The position numbers and the translations under genes were made by a program. A model generated the notes under the pieces. The model was not told the origin of the DNA. It made no database searches and saw only the letters and a program-made list of their open reading frames with translations. A DNA stretch of 64,000 bases from Alteromonas profundi (GTDB taxonomy: Bacteria > Pseudomonadota > Gammaproteobacteria > Enterobacterales > Alteromonadaceae), in assembly GCF_010500865.1 (NCBI RefSeq), contig NZ_JAAAWN010000011.1, positions 1 through 64,000 of the forward strand, given 5' to 3'. Each line of letters begins with the position of its first letter. The first letter of the stretch is position 1. Positions 6,664 through 18,807 of the stretch are shown here, one piece after another.

Positions 6664-8733
6664 GTGTCGAAAAAGAGTGTAACTGTCTGTCGTGGCCTTT
6701 CTGGGCACGTTTGTAACGCTAAACGCGGTAGCGCATTTTCGGCTGGGTTGCGTATAACATGGCTGTTTGTCTTCAGTATGCTGGTTTTCTCTCATCAGGC
6801 GGTGTCTTTAACATTACCGGCAGACAAGTTTGAAGAGGAACGGGCACAGTTTCTTACGCTAGAAAAAAATCTCAAATCTATGCCTGCGCATCGGCTATCT
6901 CTACTTGATAAAGACATACATGCGCTTGCTCATTATCCACTCTATCCTTATTTGCTACGTATAAAGCTACAGCGCACGATGACACTCAAAAATAAACGCG
7001 AAATAGAAGCGTTTCTTGAGTATTACAGCTCACAACCCGCCAGTTACGGTATGCGCTATCGGTGGCTAAATTATTTGGCCGCAAAAGGGCATGAGCATGC
7101 TTTTTTAGATAGCTACCGCGCGGGCATGGGAGCCAAACTTACCTGCCAAGCATTACATTATCAGTTGGATGAAACCGATAACCCTAAAGCGTTATTAACC
7201 GATGTTGATGCGCTTTGGTATCACGGAAAATCGCAGCCTGATGAATGCGATCCCTTATTTTATCAATGGCGCAAAAACGGGTTAATGACCCCTGAAAAAG
7301 TCATCAAACGCATCGAAATAGCCGCTACAGAAGGTAACCGTCGCATTCTTCCTTATCTAAGGCGTCAACTGCCAGATAACTTACAATATATCGCCGATGC
7401 CTGGCTTGCGGTAACCCGTGATGTAGGCGCGGTTAATTACGCGAAGCACTTTTCATTAAAAAACCCTAACCACGAGTCTAATGTGCTTACGTGGGCGATA
7501 GAAAAGCTAGCGTGGCGTAACCCAGAACAAGCGGTAAAAGCTTACAATACGTATATACCCAAAAACGTATTTAGTCAGCCTCAGTTGCATATTATTCGCC
7601 GCGCTATCGCCCTTAGCTATGCGCTAGATAGGCGCGCAGAGGCGGGGGAATGGTTGCAGATTGCCGATAAGCCCGGCGCTCGCGATGACGTAAAACTCTG
7701 GCATGTTTCTTACCTGCTCAGGCAACAGCAGTGGCAGCAAGTTTTAGCGGTTATTGCCAGCGCGAAGCCCGAACTGCAAGACGAGGAAAATTACCGCTAT
7801 TGGCGGGCACGAGCGCTAGAAGCGCTAGGCAATACTATGCAGGCCACGGTGCTTTATCAGCAACTCGCCCAAGAACGTCACTACTATGGCTTCATGGCCA
7901 GCGCACGCATTGGCACTACGCCAAACCTTTCAAATAGTCCTGTTCCTCGTGATGGCTCAGCTATCGCGCGTTTAGCTACCACACCGGCAACTTTGCGGGC
8001 TCTTGAATTCTATCGGTTGGGACGGCGCACAGAGGCGCGCCGAGAATGGCGGTACTTATTATCTACCTTGCCAGATGAACAAGTTACCCATGCGGGAGTG
8101 TTAGCGTATGAATGGGGGCTGTACGACCAAGCTATTGTAAGTTTTGCAAAAAGCGGCTATTGGGATGATGTTCAGCGGCGCTTTCCGCTTGCGTTTGAAG
8201 ATCATTTTAAACAACAAAGTTCAACGTACGAGGTACCGAACGCTTTAGCTATGGCTATCGCAAGACGCGAGAGCTCATTTAGAGCGGATGCGGTTTCCCC
8301 TGTCGGGGCGGCGGGTTTGATGCAATTGATGCCGGGCACTGCACGGTATGTGGCGAAAAAGAAGGTTAGCCAAGATACCCTGTTTAATGTGAAGGATAAT
8401 GTAGAATTTGGGGTTCAATATTTACGCTATTTAATGGATAAGCTAGACAACAACCCGGTGTTGGTTTCTGCATCCTATAATGCAGGGTGGCGTAAAGTAT
8501 TAGAATGGTTGCCCGCCGATGAGTCTTTGCCGGTTGATATTTGGATTGAAAATATCCCCTATCGAGAAACCCGGCATTACGTTAAGGCGGTTATGGCTTA
8601 TCAACATATTTATGAGCAACAGCTCGGTAGCGATAAGAACATTTTTCCACAACTCGCCCAAGACGTGATCCCCACAACCCGGGCTATTACAACTCATCCT
8701 GTAACCGGTGACACACAGCTAGCCCCCCAATAA
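6664..8733 (+). CDS. slt: Soluble lytic murein transglycosylase
   Basis: Periplasmic muramidase that cleaves the MurNAc-GlcNAc bond with 1,6-anhydro product formation. A signal anchor (ITWLFVFSMLVFSHQAVS) is followed by a long alpha-superhelical U/L region and a C-terminal SLT domain. The catalytic Glu, near residue 536, is in ARRESSFRADAVSP and is followed by GAAGLMQLMPGTA, the family's ES and GLMQ motifs. I chose GTG at 6664 because TAGGAG lies seven bases before it; the open frame begins ten codons upstream at an ATG with no ribosome site. The length, 689 residues, is slightly above E. coli Slt70. Confidence 0.95.
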   Translation: MSKKSVTVCRGLSGHVCNAKRGSAFSAGLRITWLFVFSMLVFSHQAVSLTLPADKFEEERAQFLTLEKNLKSMPAHRLSLLDKDIHALAHYPLYPYLLRIKLQRTMTLKNKREIEAFLEYYSSQPASYGMRYRWLNYLAAKGHEHAFLDSYRAGMGAKLTCQALHYQLDETDNPKALLTDVDALWYHGKSQPDECDPLFYQWRKNGLMTPEKVIKRIEIAATEGNRRILPYLRRQLPDNLQYIADAWLAVTRDVGAVNYAKHFSLKNPNHESNVLTWAIEKLAWRNPEQAVKAYNTYIPKNVFSQPQLHIIRRAIALSYALDRRAEAGEWLQIADKPGARDDVKLWHVSYLLRQQQWQQVLAVIASAKPELQDEENYRYWRARALEALGNTMQATVLYQQLAQERHYYGFMASARIGTTPNLSNSPVPRDGSAIARLATTPATLRALEFYRLGRRTEARREWRYLLSTLPDEQVTHAGVLAYEWGLYDQAIVSFAKSGYWDDVQRRFPLAFEDHFKQQSSTYEVPNALAMAIARRESSFRADAVSPVGAAGLMQLMPGTARYVAKKKVSQDTLFNVKDNVEFGVQYLRYLMDKLDNNPVLVSASYNAGWRKVLEWLPADESLPVDIWIENIPYRETRHYVKAVMAYQHIYEQQLGSDKNIFPQLAQDVIPTTRAITTHPVTGDTQLAPQ

Positions 8734-8816
8734 TATAGGTACGTTAAGTTCACACAATGACACGGGCAACAAGGGGGCAGGGTAACTCTTACGTATTCTT
8801 CGTGGTACAATGTTAG

Positions 8817-10166
<1,350 letters not shown>

Positions 10167-10200
10167 TCGCCTTTGTTTTTCGTAACGAATTGAAAGCATA

Positions 10201-10229
10201 AAAGAGCAGCAGCATACGCTGCTCTTTTT
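10201..10229 (+). terminator. Terminator after pepQ
   Basis: Stem AAAGAGCAGC / GCTGCTCTTT (10201-10210 and 10218-10227) followed by a T-run. Confidence 0.88.
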
Positions 10230-10309
10230 GATTGCTGGTGTTTTTTATCGGTCTTTGCACGCTATAAACCGTCGTTTGTGTTTAATCATTCATACCGAAA
10301 GGATTCTTT

Positions 10310-11026
10310 ATGCAGCAAGCAGATATAGTAAGTTTGTTAATCGTTGCCTCAGTGGCGGGGCTAGCTATGCCGTTAGGGGCATTAATAGCAACTTACCAAG
10401 GAATACAACCTAAATGGCTGGAAAACGAGTTACGTCACGGCATCTTAGCCTTAGGGGCGGGCGCGTTAATTTCTGCCGTTGGCTTGGTGCTCGTTCCCGA
10501 AGGAATAAAAGATGTCTCGGTGATTACAGCGTTGTGTTGTTTTGTGGCGGGCGCCCTTGCTTTTATGGCATTAGATATTTATCTGGCCAAAAAGAAAAGC
10601 GCTGGCAGTCAACTAGCAGCAATGCTTAGCGACTTTGTGCCAGAATCGATTGCGTTAGGAACCACGGCTGCTTTAGGTGGAGGCACTTTATTGCTTGGTG
10701 TGCTTATCGCCGTTCAAAATTTGCCAGAAGGATTTAATGCGTACCGAGAAATGTTGCCTAAAAACAAACGCCGCAGTAGTAAGTTAATTATGTTGTTTGT
10801 GCTCATGGCATTACTTGGGCCTGTATTTAGCCTGTTAGGCTTCTACTATCTGGCACAATTCCCTGTGGTAATGAGTGGCATAATGTTGTTTGCAGCCGGT
10901 GGAATTTTATACTCGGTTTTTCAAGATATTGCGCCACAAATAAGAATGGAGAACCATTGGCTACCCCCATTGGGTGGCATTTTAGGGTTTCTCGTGGGTG
11001 TAGTAGGTCACATGTTAGAAGGTTAG
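10310..11026 (+). CDS. ZIP-family metal permease
   Basis: Inner-membrane transporter expected to import zinc or another divalent cation. About seven or eight hydrophobic segments span its 238 residues. The two metal-site helices are recognisable: DFVPESIALGTTAAL (helix IV type) and AVQNLPEGFNAY (helix V type), each with acidic and polar ligands. The histidine-rich loop common in many ZIPs is missing, replaced by a short KKKSAG segment. Single-gene unit, bounded by terminators on both sides. Substrate cannot be read from the sequence. Confidence 0.85.
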   Translation: MQQADIVSLLIVASVAGLAMPLGALIATYQGIQPKWLENELRHGILALGAGALISAVGLVLVPEGIKDVSVITALCCFVAGALAFMALDIYLAKKKSAGSQLAAMLSDFVPESIALGTTAALGGGTLLLGVLIAVQNLPEGFNAYREMLPKNKRRSSKLIMLFVLMALLGPVFSLLGFYYLAQFPVVMSGIMLFAAGGILYSVFQDIAPQIRMENHWLPPLGGILGFLVGVVGHMLEG

Positions 11027-11039
11027 TAGCAAAGATAAT

Positions 11040-11075
11040 AAAGCAGCGCAACGAAAAAGGCGTGCGCTGCTTTTC
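11040..11075. terminator. Bidirectional terminator between zip and ispB
   Basis: Stem AAAGCAGCGCA / TGCGCTGCTTT (11040-11050 and 11063-11073) between converging genes, with T-rich flanks for the rightward transcript. Confidence 0.85.
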
Positions 11076-11081
11076 TTAATA

Positions 11082-12062
11082 TTAACTGGTACGTTCTACC
11101 GATATATGCGCTAAAGAAACCAGCGCTTCCTTATAGGGTGAATCGGGAATAGCACGTAGACTATCAATTGCCATTTGTACTTCTTTGTTTGCACAGCTTC
11201 GTGTGTACGCCAGCGCGCCGGTAGAGGCCATAATAGCTTGAATACGCGCTAAATGAGGTAGTCCGTTACTTTGTTCAATGGCCTCACGGATAAGTAAAGC
11301 ATCGTCTTTATTCTCAGCATGCCACATAGCGTAGAGTAGCGGTAACGTTGGCTTACCTTCGGCTAAATCGTCACCCGCATTTTTGCCCATTTCATTGCTG
11401 TCTGCCATGTAATCTAAAATATCATCGGCAAGTTGGAACGCGGTCCCAAGGTGCTTGCCATATTCCTGCATAGCAAACTCGATTTCGGCGGGTTGATCGG
11501 TTAATACTGCGCTTAATTGTGTTGCGGCTTCAAATAATCGCGCTGTCTTTCCGTATATAACATCGAAATAGCGCGCTTCTGTGGTGCTCGCATCATTACA
11601 GTTCATTAACTGCAACACTTCACCTTCGGCAATCTGATTAGTGGCTTCCGATAAAATTTCCATCACTCGCATACGTTTTAAACTAACCATCATTTGAAAT
11701 GAGCGAGTGTAAAGGAAATCACCAACAAGTACTGAGGCCTGATTGCCAAATATAGCATTGGCGGTTTCTCGGCCCCGGCGCATAGTAGATTCATCTACCA
11801 CGTCATCATGCAGTAACGTTGCGGTATGAATAAATTCCACAATAGCGGCAAGTGTATGATGATCGTTATTCTCAATACCCATTGCACGCGCACTGAGCAC
11901 GGTCAGTAATGGACGAAGGCGTTTGCCGCCACTGTTAACAATATAAAAGCCAAGCTGATTGATAAGAGCAACTTCAGAGTCTACCTGTTGCTGGATCAGC
12001 TGATTAACGGCCTGCATATCTTTATCAGACAATGTGCGGATTTGATTAATATCCATAGGCAT
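11082..12062 (-). CDS. ispB: Octaprenyl diphosphate synthase
   Basis: Chain-elongating trans-prenyl transferase that adds isopentenyl units to farnesyl diphosphate, making the ubiquinone side chain. Both aspartate-rich motifs are present: LLHDDVVDE (first DDxxD) and LADDILDYM (second). GGKRLRP near residue 46 binds the diphosphate. If the second Met is used (12056) the protein has 324 residues, close to E. coli IspB; neither start has a clear ribosome site. It diverges from rplU-rpmA-obgE, the same neighbours as in E. coli. Confidence 0.96.
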   Translation of the reverse strand: MPMDINQIRTLSDKDMQAVNQLIQQQVDSEVALINQLGFYIVNSGGKRLRPLLTVLSARAMGIENNDHHTLAAIVEFIHTATLLHDDVVDESTMRRGRETANAIFGNQASVLVGDFLYTRSFQMMVSLKRMRVMEILSEATNQIAEGEVLQLMNCNDASTTEARYFDVIYGKTARLFEAATQLSAVLTDQPAEIEFAMQEYGKHLGTAFQLADDILDYMADSNEMGKNAGDDLAEGKPTLPLLYAMWHAENKDDALLIREAIEQSNGLPHLARIQAIMASTGALAYTRSCANKEVQMAIDSLRAIPDSPYKEALVSLAHISVERTS

Positions 12063-12709
12063 GGGCGTAAAAACTTATCTTATTTCATAGGCATTAATAG
12101 GGGCTGATTGTACCTGAATAGCACTTACTATCCACCAAATTGTCTTAAAATATCGTTCCTTAACGCATTTTTTAACATGCTCCTGGTTGCAGCTTTCTCA
12201 GTTCTAATTCACAGGCACATAAAATATAAGACATTGTTAAGTTATATAATGCTGGGCATAAGATGATGTCTTTGCTTCTCATTTTGTAGCCTAGCCAGCA
12301 AAAATGTATTAAGACCACCATTTTTACATTATTAACGCCAATTTTAGGGCCTTTTTATAGCGTGTAAACGTGTATCTCGGCTAACACTTGTGATAACATT
12401 TCGACCAAATACACACATAACGCGTAGTGCGAAAAAGTCATTTCGTGGAGCGGATCATTTTTTAGATCATGGCATCACTTTGAGTGGATCACCACGGGAT
12501 CGCTATGCGTGTAGAGGGCAACATCTTTGCTATAAGGGTGGTGTGTTTGCTGAATTTGTTTGTCAGATTTGTTGAATAGACAAGATGAGAATTTATAAAA
12601 TACTCATCTACTTACTCGCGAATACACTGCTTAAAGCCGGGTTTTTTAACAAAATCGGGGCGAAATAGCAGAATGTTGGAAAAATAATCTATTTTTCTTT
12701 GAAACAGGG
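12063..12709. other. Long ispB-rplU intergenic region without a convincing gene
   Basis: About 650 bases between divergent genes. The only frame (12390-12575, GTG start, 61 residues) has no ribosome site and no familiar features, so I do not call it. A short stem, AGATGAG / CTCATCT, lies near 12583-12610 around an AT-rich loop. Toward ispB, read leftward, a TACAAT-like -10 occurs near 12112. The length is unusual for a simple promoter pair; a leader or small RNA is possible but unsupported. Confidence 0.4.
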
Positions 12710-12738
12710 TTGTGGTTTGCGGATGTTTCACGTACAAT
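12710..12738 (+). promoter_or_regulatory. Sigma-70 promoter of rplU-rpmA
   Basis: TTGTGG (12710-12715), a 17-base spacer and TACAAT (12733-12738), about 50 bases before the rplU start. Confidence 0.6.
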
Positions 12739-12790
12739 TCGCGCCCTGTTTTTTGAATTGAAGCGTCAGTGACGCAGAGCGGAGTTAACT

Positions 12791-13102
12791 ATGTACGCGG
12801 TTTTCCAAAGTGGCGGTAAACAACACCGTGTGGCCGAAGGCCAAACCGTTCGTCTTGAAAAAATCGAAGTAGCCCCAGGCGAAACGGTTGAATTTGACAA
12901 AGTTTTAATGGTAAGCAACGGTGACGACGTAAAAATCGGCACACCTATCGTTGCTGGTGGTAAGGTGACAGCTGAGGTTGTTACGCACGGTCGTGGCGAT
13001 AAAGTAACTATCGTTAAGTTCCGTCGTCGTAAACATTCTCGCAAACAAGCGGGTCACCGTCAGTGGTTCACGGAAGTGAAAATCACTGGTATCAACGCAT
13101 AA
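12791..13102 (+). CDS. rplU: 50S ribosomal protein L21
   Basis: A 103-residue protein, the same length as E. coli L21. Starts [18 protein letters not shown] and ends with the basic signature [16 protein letters not shown] and FTEVKITGI, which contact 23S rRNA. GGAG lies seven bases before the ATG. First gene of rplU-rpmA, 15 bases before rpmA. Confidence 0.99.
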   Translation: MYAVFQSGGKQHRVAEGQTVRLEKIEVAPGETVEFDKVLMVSNGDDVKIGTPIVAGGKVTAEVVTHGRGDKVTIVKFRRRKHSRKQAGHRQWFTEVKITGINA

Positions 13103-13117
13103 TAGGAGCACGAACAC

Positions 13118-13375
13118 ATGGCACATAAAAAAGCTGGTGGTAGTACCAAAAACGGTCGTGATTCAGAGAGTAAACGCCTAGGTGTTAAACGCTTTGGTGG
13201 TGAATCTGTTCTTGCTGGTAACATCATTGTTCGTCAACGTGGTACTCGTTTCCACGCTGGTGACAACATGGGTATCGGTAAAGACCACACGTTGTTTGCA
13301 CTAAAAGACGGCAAAGTTCAGTTTGATGTTAAAGGACCGAACAACCGTAAATTTGTAAGCATCGTAGCTGAGTAA
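13118..13375 (+). CDS. rpmA: 50S ribosomal protein L27
   Basis: An 85-residue protein beginning [19 protein letters not shown]. Its flexible N-terminus reaches the peptidyl transferase centre. The family signature GxNxGxGKDHTLF appears as [13 protein letters not shown] near residue 52. AGGAG precedes the ATG. A strong terminator follows, separating it from obgE. Confidence 0.99.
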   Translation: MAHKKAGGSTKNGRDSESKRLGVKRFGGESVLAGNIIVRQRGTRFHAGDNMGIGKDHTLFALKDGKVQFDVKGPNNRKFVSIVAE

Positions 13376-13405
13376 GCGCGAAAGCTTCTCGCCGAACAGG
13401 CTTAG

Positions 13406-13435
13406 AAAAACCCCGCGCTTGCGGGGTTTTTTGTT
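13406..13435 (+). terminator. Terminator after rplU-rpmA
   Basis: Stem AAAAACCCCGC / GCGGGGTTTT around a short CTT-type loop (13406-13430), followed by further Ts. Confidence 0.93.
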
Positions 13436-13543
13436 TTATAGAGTTGGCGTCTTACTGAATAGGCGTTTTCGTGGTATTTGGTGTAAACTTAATAGTGCTA
13501 ACTGAATGTAATAACCCTACGGCAAATTAGCCCGGAGTGATAA

Positions 13544-14753
<1,210 letters not shown>

Positions 14754-14773
14754 TCCCCGTCTATTCGTTACTC

Positions 14774-14822
14774 AAAAAGCACGAACCCGCGTTCAGCGCA
14801 TTTATGTTCGTGCTTTTTTTTG
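14774..14822 (+). terminator. Terminator after obgE
   Basis: Stem AAAAAGCACGAAC / GTTCGTGCTTTTT (14774-14786 and 14806-14818) with an 19-base loop and an eight-T tail. Confidence 0.9.
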
Positions 14823-15033
14823 TCAATATATGGGCAGGCACAATAGTATTAGCGTAATACTTTAGATAGTGGGTTGTGTTATTCGCTCCCTAACTCATTC
14901 CATCCTTATGTTTTATTCACTATTTTCTTTACATTGGATTCTACGCATAGAGTAAAATAATCAGTATGATAGGGCAAAAACTAGGTGGTTTAACCCTAAT
15001 AGCTCACCGAACCATGATGTACGAGAACGTTTA

Positions 15034-15537
15034 ATGAAAATAGCGATGATTGCCGCTATGGCAGAAGACCGCGTAATAGGGGCAGATAATGATATGCCTT
15101 GGCATTTACCGGCAGATTTAAAGCACTTTAAGCAAACCACACTGGGAAAGCCGGTGATTATGGGACGAAAAACCTATGAATCTATCGGCCGCGCCTTACC
15201 GGGTAGGCCCAATATCGTTATAAGTACCCGTAAAGACTATCGGCTACAAGATGCACAGGTAGTAAATTCACCTCAGGCAGCGTTAGATAACGCGCAGACG
15301 CTAATGTCTAACGATACCCAAGAAGTCATGATTATAGGTGGAGGGAGTATTTATTCTGCGTTCTTAGATAAGGCTGATAAATTATATTTAACACATATCG
15401 ATTTACAGGTAGAAGGCGATACCCAGTTTCCCGACTACCATAGTGTGGCCAACTGGCAAGAAGTTGAAAAAAGCGAGCATCAAAGTGATGAGCGCAACCC
15501 GCACAACTATACCTTTGTGACTTTGCAGCGCCAATAA
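15034..15537 (+). CDS. folA: Dihydrofolate reductase
   Basis: Reduces dihydrofolate to tetrahydrofolate with NADPH, supporting thymidylate and purine synthesis. The 167-residue chromosomal type has MPWHLPADLKHFK with catalytic Asp-28, the NADPH motif GRKTYESIGRALPGRPN, and VMIIGGGSIY. A single gene with a 200-base upstream stretch that also contains the obgE terminator. It converges on rpoS. thyA, which regenerates its substrate, lies 30 kb away. Confidence 0.98.
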   Translation: MKIAMIAAMAEDRVIGADNDMPWHLPADLKHFKQTTLGKPVIMGRKTYESIGRALPGRPNIVISTRKDYRLQDAQVVNSPQAALDNAQTLMSNDTQEVMIIGGGSIYSAFLDKADKLYLTHIDLQVEGDTQFPDYHSVANWQEVEKSEHQSDERNPHNYTFVTLQRQ

Positions 15538-15574
15538 AAAAACGCCGGAAGAAGATTACCTCTCCCGGCGTTTG
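15538..15574. terminator. Bidirectional terminator between folA and rpoS
   Basis: Stem AAACGCCGG / CCGGCGTTT (15540-15548 and 15565-15573). The longer T-run is on the leftward strand, so it best ends the rpoS transcript. Confidence 0.82.
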
Positions 15575-15601
15575 TATTACGTCGTAGGTTCACGCTGCTT
15601 T

Positions 15602-16591
15602 CTAGTGACCCATCTGGTCGAACAATCCCTCTAAAGATAGTCCCTGGTGGCCGAGCATGTCACGTAACCGTCGTAATGCCTCTACCTGAATTTGTCTTAC
15701 TCGTTCTCTGGTTAACCCTATTTCACTGCCTACATCTTCAAGAGTAGAAGGTTCATACCCCATCAAACCGAAGCGGCGTGCTAATACTTCTCGTTGTTTG
15801 GGGTTAAGCTCTTGCAACCAACTCACAATATTCGTTTTAATATCTGAATCTTGTAAGTTTTCTTCTGGCCCATATTCTTTTTCATCAGCCAAGATATCCA
15901 ACAGCGCTTTATCGTTTTCACCGCCAATTGGTGTATCAACAGACGCTATACGCTCGTTAAGACGAAGCATTTTGGTCACATCTTCAACTGGCTTATCCAG
16001 CGCCAAAGCTATTTCTTCTGCAGTAGGCTCATGATCGAGCTTTTGCGACAACTCGCGCGCTGCGCGCAAATATATATTCAATTCTTTAACTACATGAATA
16101 GGCAGACGAATAGTGCGGGTCTGATTCATAATGGCGCGTTCAATGGTCTGTCTAATCCACCAAGTAGCATAGGTGGAAAAACGAAATCCTCGTTCAGGAT
16201 CAAATTTCTCAACAGCGCGAATTAGCCCTAAGTTACCTTCTTCTATAAGGTCGAGAAGGGCAAGGCCACGATTGTTGTAGCGACGAGCAATTTTAACGAC
16301 TAAACGAAGATTGCTAACAATCATTCGCTTACGGGATGCCTCACAGCCTTTCAGTGCTCTTCTTGCAAAATAAACTTCCTCCTCTGCACTTAGCAAGGGA
16401 GAGAACCCAATTTCGCCTAAATACAACTGAGTAGCATCAAGGTTTTTAGGTTGGTCTTCCTGACTGATAACAACTTCTTCAGTTTCAGGTTCTTCAGCTA
16501 ACACATCATCAGCTTTTAAATCAGCTGGCATATCAACTACATTAATTTCTTCTTGCGGTTTTGATTCGACGGCTTTATTAATTTGGCCCAT
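15602..16591 (-). CDS. rpoS: Stationary-phase sigma factor RpoS
   Basis: Directs RNA polymerase to general stress and stationary-phase genes. The 329 residues include region 1.2 ([18 protein letters not shown]), regions 2.1-2.4 ([17 protein letters not shown] to [14 protein letters not shown]), region 3 (HVVKELN) and the 4.2 helix-turn-helix ([20 protein letters not shown]). The N-terminal 50 residues are acidic. AGGAGA lies six bases before the ATG. It is last in the ftsB-to-rpoS cluster, 72 bases after nlpD. In E. coli the main rpoS promoter lies inside nlpD, and the same is likely here. Confidence 0.98.
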   Translation of the reverse strand: MGQINKAVESKPQEEINVVDMPADLKADDVLAEEPETEEVVISQEDQPKNLDATQLYLGEIGFSPLLSAEEEVYFARRALKGCEASRKRMIVSNLRLVVKIARRYNNRGLALLDLIEEGNLGLIRAVEKFDPERGFRFSTYATWWIRQTIERAIMNQTRTIRLPIHVVKELNIYLRAARELSQKLDHEPTAEEIALALDKPVEDVTKMLRLNERIASVDTPIGGENDKALLDILADEKEYGPEENLQDSDIKTNIVSWLQELNPKQREVLARRFGLMGYEPSTLEDVGSEIGLTRERVRQIQVEALRRLRDMLGHQGLSLEGLFDQMGH

Positions 16592-16663
16592 AATGAATCT
16601 CCTGCTCTAAGGGTTACCCTGCGACGTTTCTCCTTTGTCTTTTCTTATTAGTATTTGTTTTTA

Positions 16664-17536
16664 TTATGGCTGTGACTTTGGCAGGTAACGCAGTGGGTCT
16701 AACGACTTACCGCGATACCGAACTTCAAAATGAAGTTTTACCGAATTTGTTCCGCTGTCACCCATGGTGGCAATTTTTTGCCCAGCTGACACCCATTCCC
16801 GTTCTTTAACTAAAATAGTGTCGTTGTACGCGTAAGCACTCAAAAAAGTCTCGGTATGTTTAATAATAACTAAATTACCGTAGCCTCTTAATGCACTCCC
16901 TGAGTAGACCACTTTTCCATCTGCTGCTGCCAGAATGTCACTTCCTCTTGCTGCAGCTATATCTATGCCTTTGTTACCCGATTCAGCTTTGCTAAATGTG
17001 TCTACAACCTTACCCCTAGCGGGCCAAACCCATTGTCTTACTTGGCTTGGGAACGCCTTTGGGGGCGCCTTTTTAGTAGGTGTAACACTTTGTCGTTTAA
17101 CAACTTTTTCACCTTTACCATACGCCTGTGGTTTTGGGGGGTCAACTAGTCTTTTGTCTATAGCGTTCGAGGTCGGATCTGTAGACTGTTTGGTCTGAAC
17201 AGCCTGCTTTTGTTGACTTGGTGCAGTTCGTTGCGGTTGGGTTTTTACTACTTCAGGTGCCCGTGTACGAAGCACTTGGCCGGGGTATATTCGGTAAGGT
17301 GTTGATAAATTGTTAAATTCGGCGAGGTCTCGATAGTCGTTACCGGTATACCAAGCTATTGCATAGAGGGTATCGCCAGGCTTCACTTCATAGGTGCGTT
17401 CAGTATAGCCTTCATCATCTTCTTCTACCTGGCTATTAAGCAGGACTACCGGGGCAGGGGCTGTGCGCGAGCTACAGCTTTGAAGCCCCATTAAACATAG
17501 TACAATAACACTCCAGTAACATCCGTGTATTCGCAT
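16664..17536 (-). CDS. nlpD: Lipoprotein NlpD, amidase activator
   Basis: Outer-membrane lipoprotein that activates the septal amidase AmiC during cell separation. A lipobox signal (LMGLQSC, Cys about residue 21) is followed by a LysM domain (YEVKPGDTLYAIAWYTG to VLRTRAP, about 48-92), a Pro/Gln/Lys-rich linker and an M23/LytM domain (about 170-285). The LytM metal site is degenerate: NKGIDIAA replaces HxxxD, and KLHFEVR replaces HxH, as expected of a non-enzymatic activator. It starts one base after the yqaA stop. Confidence 0.95.
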   Translation of the reverse strand: MRIHGCYWSVIVLCLMGLQSCSSRTAPAPVVLLNSQVEEDDEGYTERTYEVKPGDTLYAIAWYTGNDYRDLAEFNNLSTPYRIYPGQVLRTRAPEVVKTQPQRTAPSQQKQAVQTKQSTDPTSNAIDKRLVDPPKPQAYGKGEKVVKRQSVTPTKKAPPKAFPSQVRQWVWPARGKVVDTFSKAESGNKGIDIAAARGSDILAAADGKVVYSGSALRGYGNLVIIKHTETFLSAYAYNDTILVKEREWVSAGQKIATMGDSGTNSVKLHFEVRYRGKSLDPLRYLPKSQP

Positions 17537-17537
17537 A

Positions 17538-18116
17538 TCATCGTAATACCAAGTAAGCCGCTACCGCGATAAGGACAACAGCCCAACCCAGCACTTCTAT
17601 ATACTGACGCAGTTTAGCCTCCATCACTACACCGCCCCAGCGCATAAGTGCAGCAACTATAAAGAACCGCGCTCCTCTACCAATCGTTGAGGCGATTAAG
17701 AAAGGGAAGAACGCCATACTCAAAAAGCCTGCGCTTACGGTAAATACTTTATAAGGTATAGGTGAGAAGCCAGCGAGAAATACAACCCATACGCCGTATT
17801 CACTGAACCACTCTATAGCTACATCGAGTTTGTGTGTATAGCCCCACTGTTCAATTAACGGTGCAAGCCAGGCGTCGAAGGCAAAAAAGCCAAGGCTGTA
17901 GCCAGCAATGCCACCAACCACCGAGGCCAGCGTAGTAATAAAAGCAAATCGCCAGGCCCTTTGGGGCTGCGAAAGTGACATAGGTGCAAGCATCACATCG
18001 GGTGGAATAGGGAAAAATACCGACTCGGCGAAACTTAAGCTGGCCAGATACTTCTCTGCCTGAGGGTGTCTAGCCCACCGTAACGCCATGTCATAGCATG
18101 GCCCAAAAAGCTTCAC
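17538..18116 (-). CDS. YqaA-like DedA-superfamily membrane protein
   Basis: Inner-membrane protein of 192 residues with about four or five hydrophobic segments, resembling YqaA of the SNARE-associated/DedA superfamily. The pattern [21 protein letters not shown] and [19 protein letters not shown] corresponds to the conserved paired proline-containing re-entrant segments. DedA-type proteins have been linked to phospholipid flipping and membrane potential; the role of this branch is unsettled. Overlaps pcm by four bases and is one base from nlpD, so it is translated as part of the rpoS cluster. Confidence 0.85.
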   Translation of the reverse strand: MKLFGPCYDMALRWARHPQAEKYLASLSFAESVFFPIPPDVMLAPMSLSQPQRAWRFAFITTLASVVGGIAGYSLGFFAFDAWLAPLIEQWGYTHKLDVAIEWFSEYGVWVVFLAGFSPIPYKVFTVSAGFLSMAFFPFLIASTIGRGARFFIVAALMRWGGVVMEAKLRQYIEVLGWAVVLIAVAAYLVLR

Positions 18117-18748
18117 ATTAGCTCTCCTGCAACCAAAGGAACGAAGCGTACCGCTTCTATTGTGGTGGTGGTTAATTCACCGTTAATTCTATCTATGCAT
18201 AATAGCGACTGTTGCTCATTACCGACTGGAATAATCAACCGGCCACCTTCTTTTAACTGGTCACATAAGTCCTGGGGTAAACTACTGGCCGCTGCGGTTA
18301 CAATGATTGCATCAAAGGGGCCTTTAGAGCTCCATCCTTTCCAGCCGTCGCCATGCTTCATTGCAATATTATGCAAATCCAATTGATTCATTCGACGTTT
18401 GGCGTGAAATTGCAGCGTTTTGATGCGTTCTACGCTAAAAACCTTGGTAAAAAGCTGAGCTAAAATAGCGGTTTGGTAACCCGAACCCGTTCCAATTTCT
18501 AGCACTCTTTCGGGCTTATTTGGGCTGTCTAACAGTAGTTCAGTCATTTTAGCGACAATATACGGCTGCGAAATAGTTTGGCCTTGCCCAATAGGTAAAG
18601 CGGTATTTTGATAAGCCTTATGTTTAAGCGCATCGGGTAAAAAGGTTTCTCTAGGCGTACCTGCTATGGCATTGAGCACTTGCTGTGAACGGACTCCTTC
18701 GTCATAAAGTAGCTGTGCCAACGCATCCCCTTTTCTGGAAGATCTCAT
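18113..18748 (-). CDS. pcm: Protein-L-isoaspartate O-methyltransferase
   Basis: Repairs damaged proteins by methylating L-isoaspartyl residues with S-adenosylmethionine. The 211-residue Rossmann methyltransferase contains motif [17 protein letters not shown], preceded by the family substrate segment [22 protein letters not shown]. The late motif [10 protein letters not shown] is also present. Length matches E. coli Pcm. It follows surE by 59 bases and overlaps yqaA. Its company with surE and rpoS fits a role in stationary-phase survival. Confidence 0.97.
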   Translation of the reverse strand: MRSSRKGDALAQLLYDEGVRSQQVLNAIAGTPRETFLPDALKHKAYQNTALPIGQGQTISQPYIVAKMTELLLDSPNKPERVLEIGTGSGYQTAILAQLFTKVFSVERIKTLQFHAKRRMNQLDLHNIAMKHGDGWKGWSSKGPFDAIIVTAAASSLPQDLCDQLKEGGRLIIPVGNEQQSLLCIDRINGELTTTTIEAVRFVPLVAGELM

Positions 18749-18807
18749 GGTGTTTGCTTATTATCCTTGTTGTGCGAGCAATTAAATTTGTTGTAATGGA
18801 ATGTTCG

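Noticed and set aside
12390-12575. 61-codon frame in the ispB-rplU gap
   Set aside because: GTG start without a ribosome site, no recognisable composition, and no support beyond being open.
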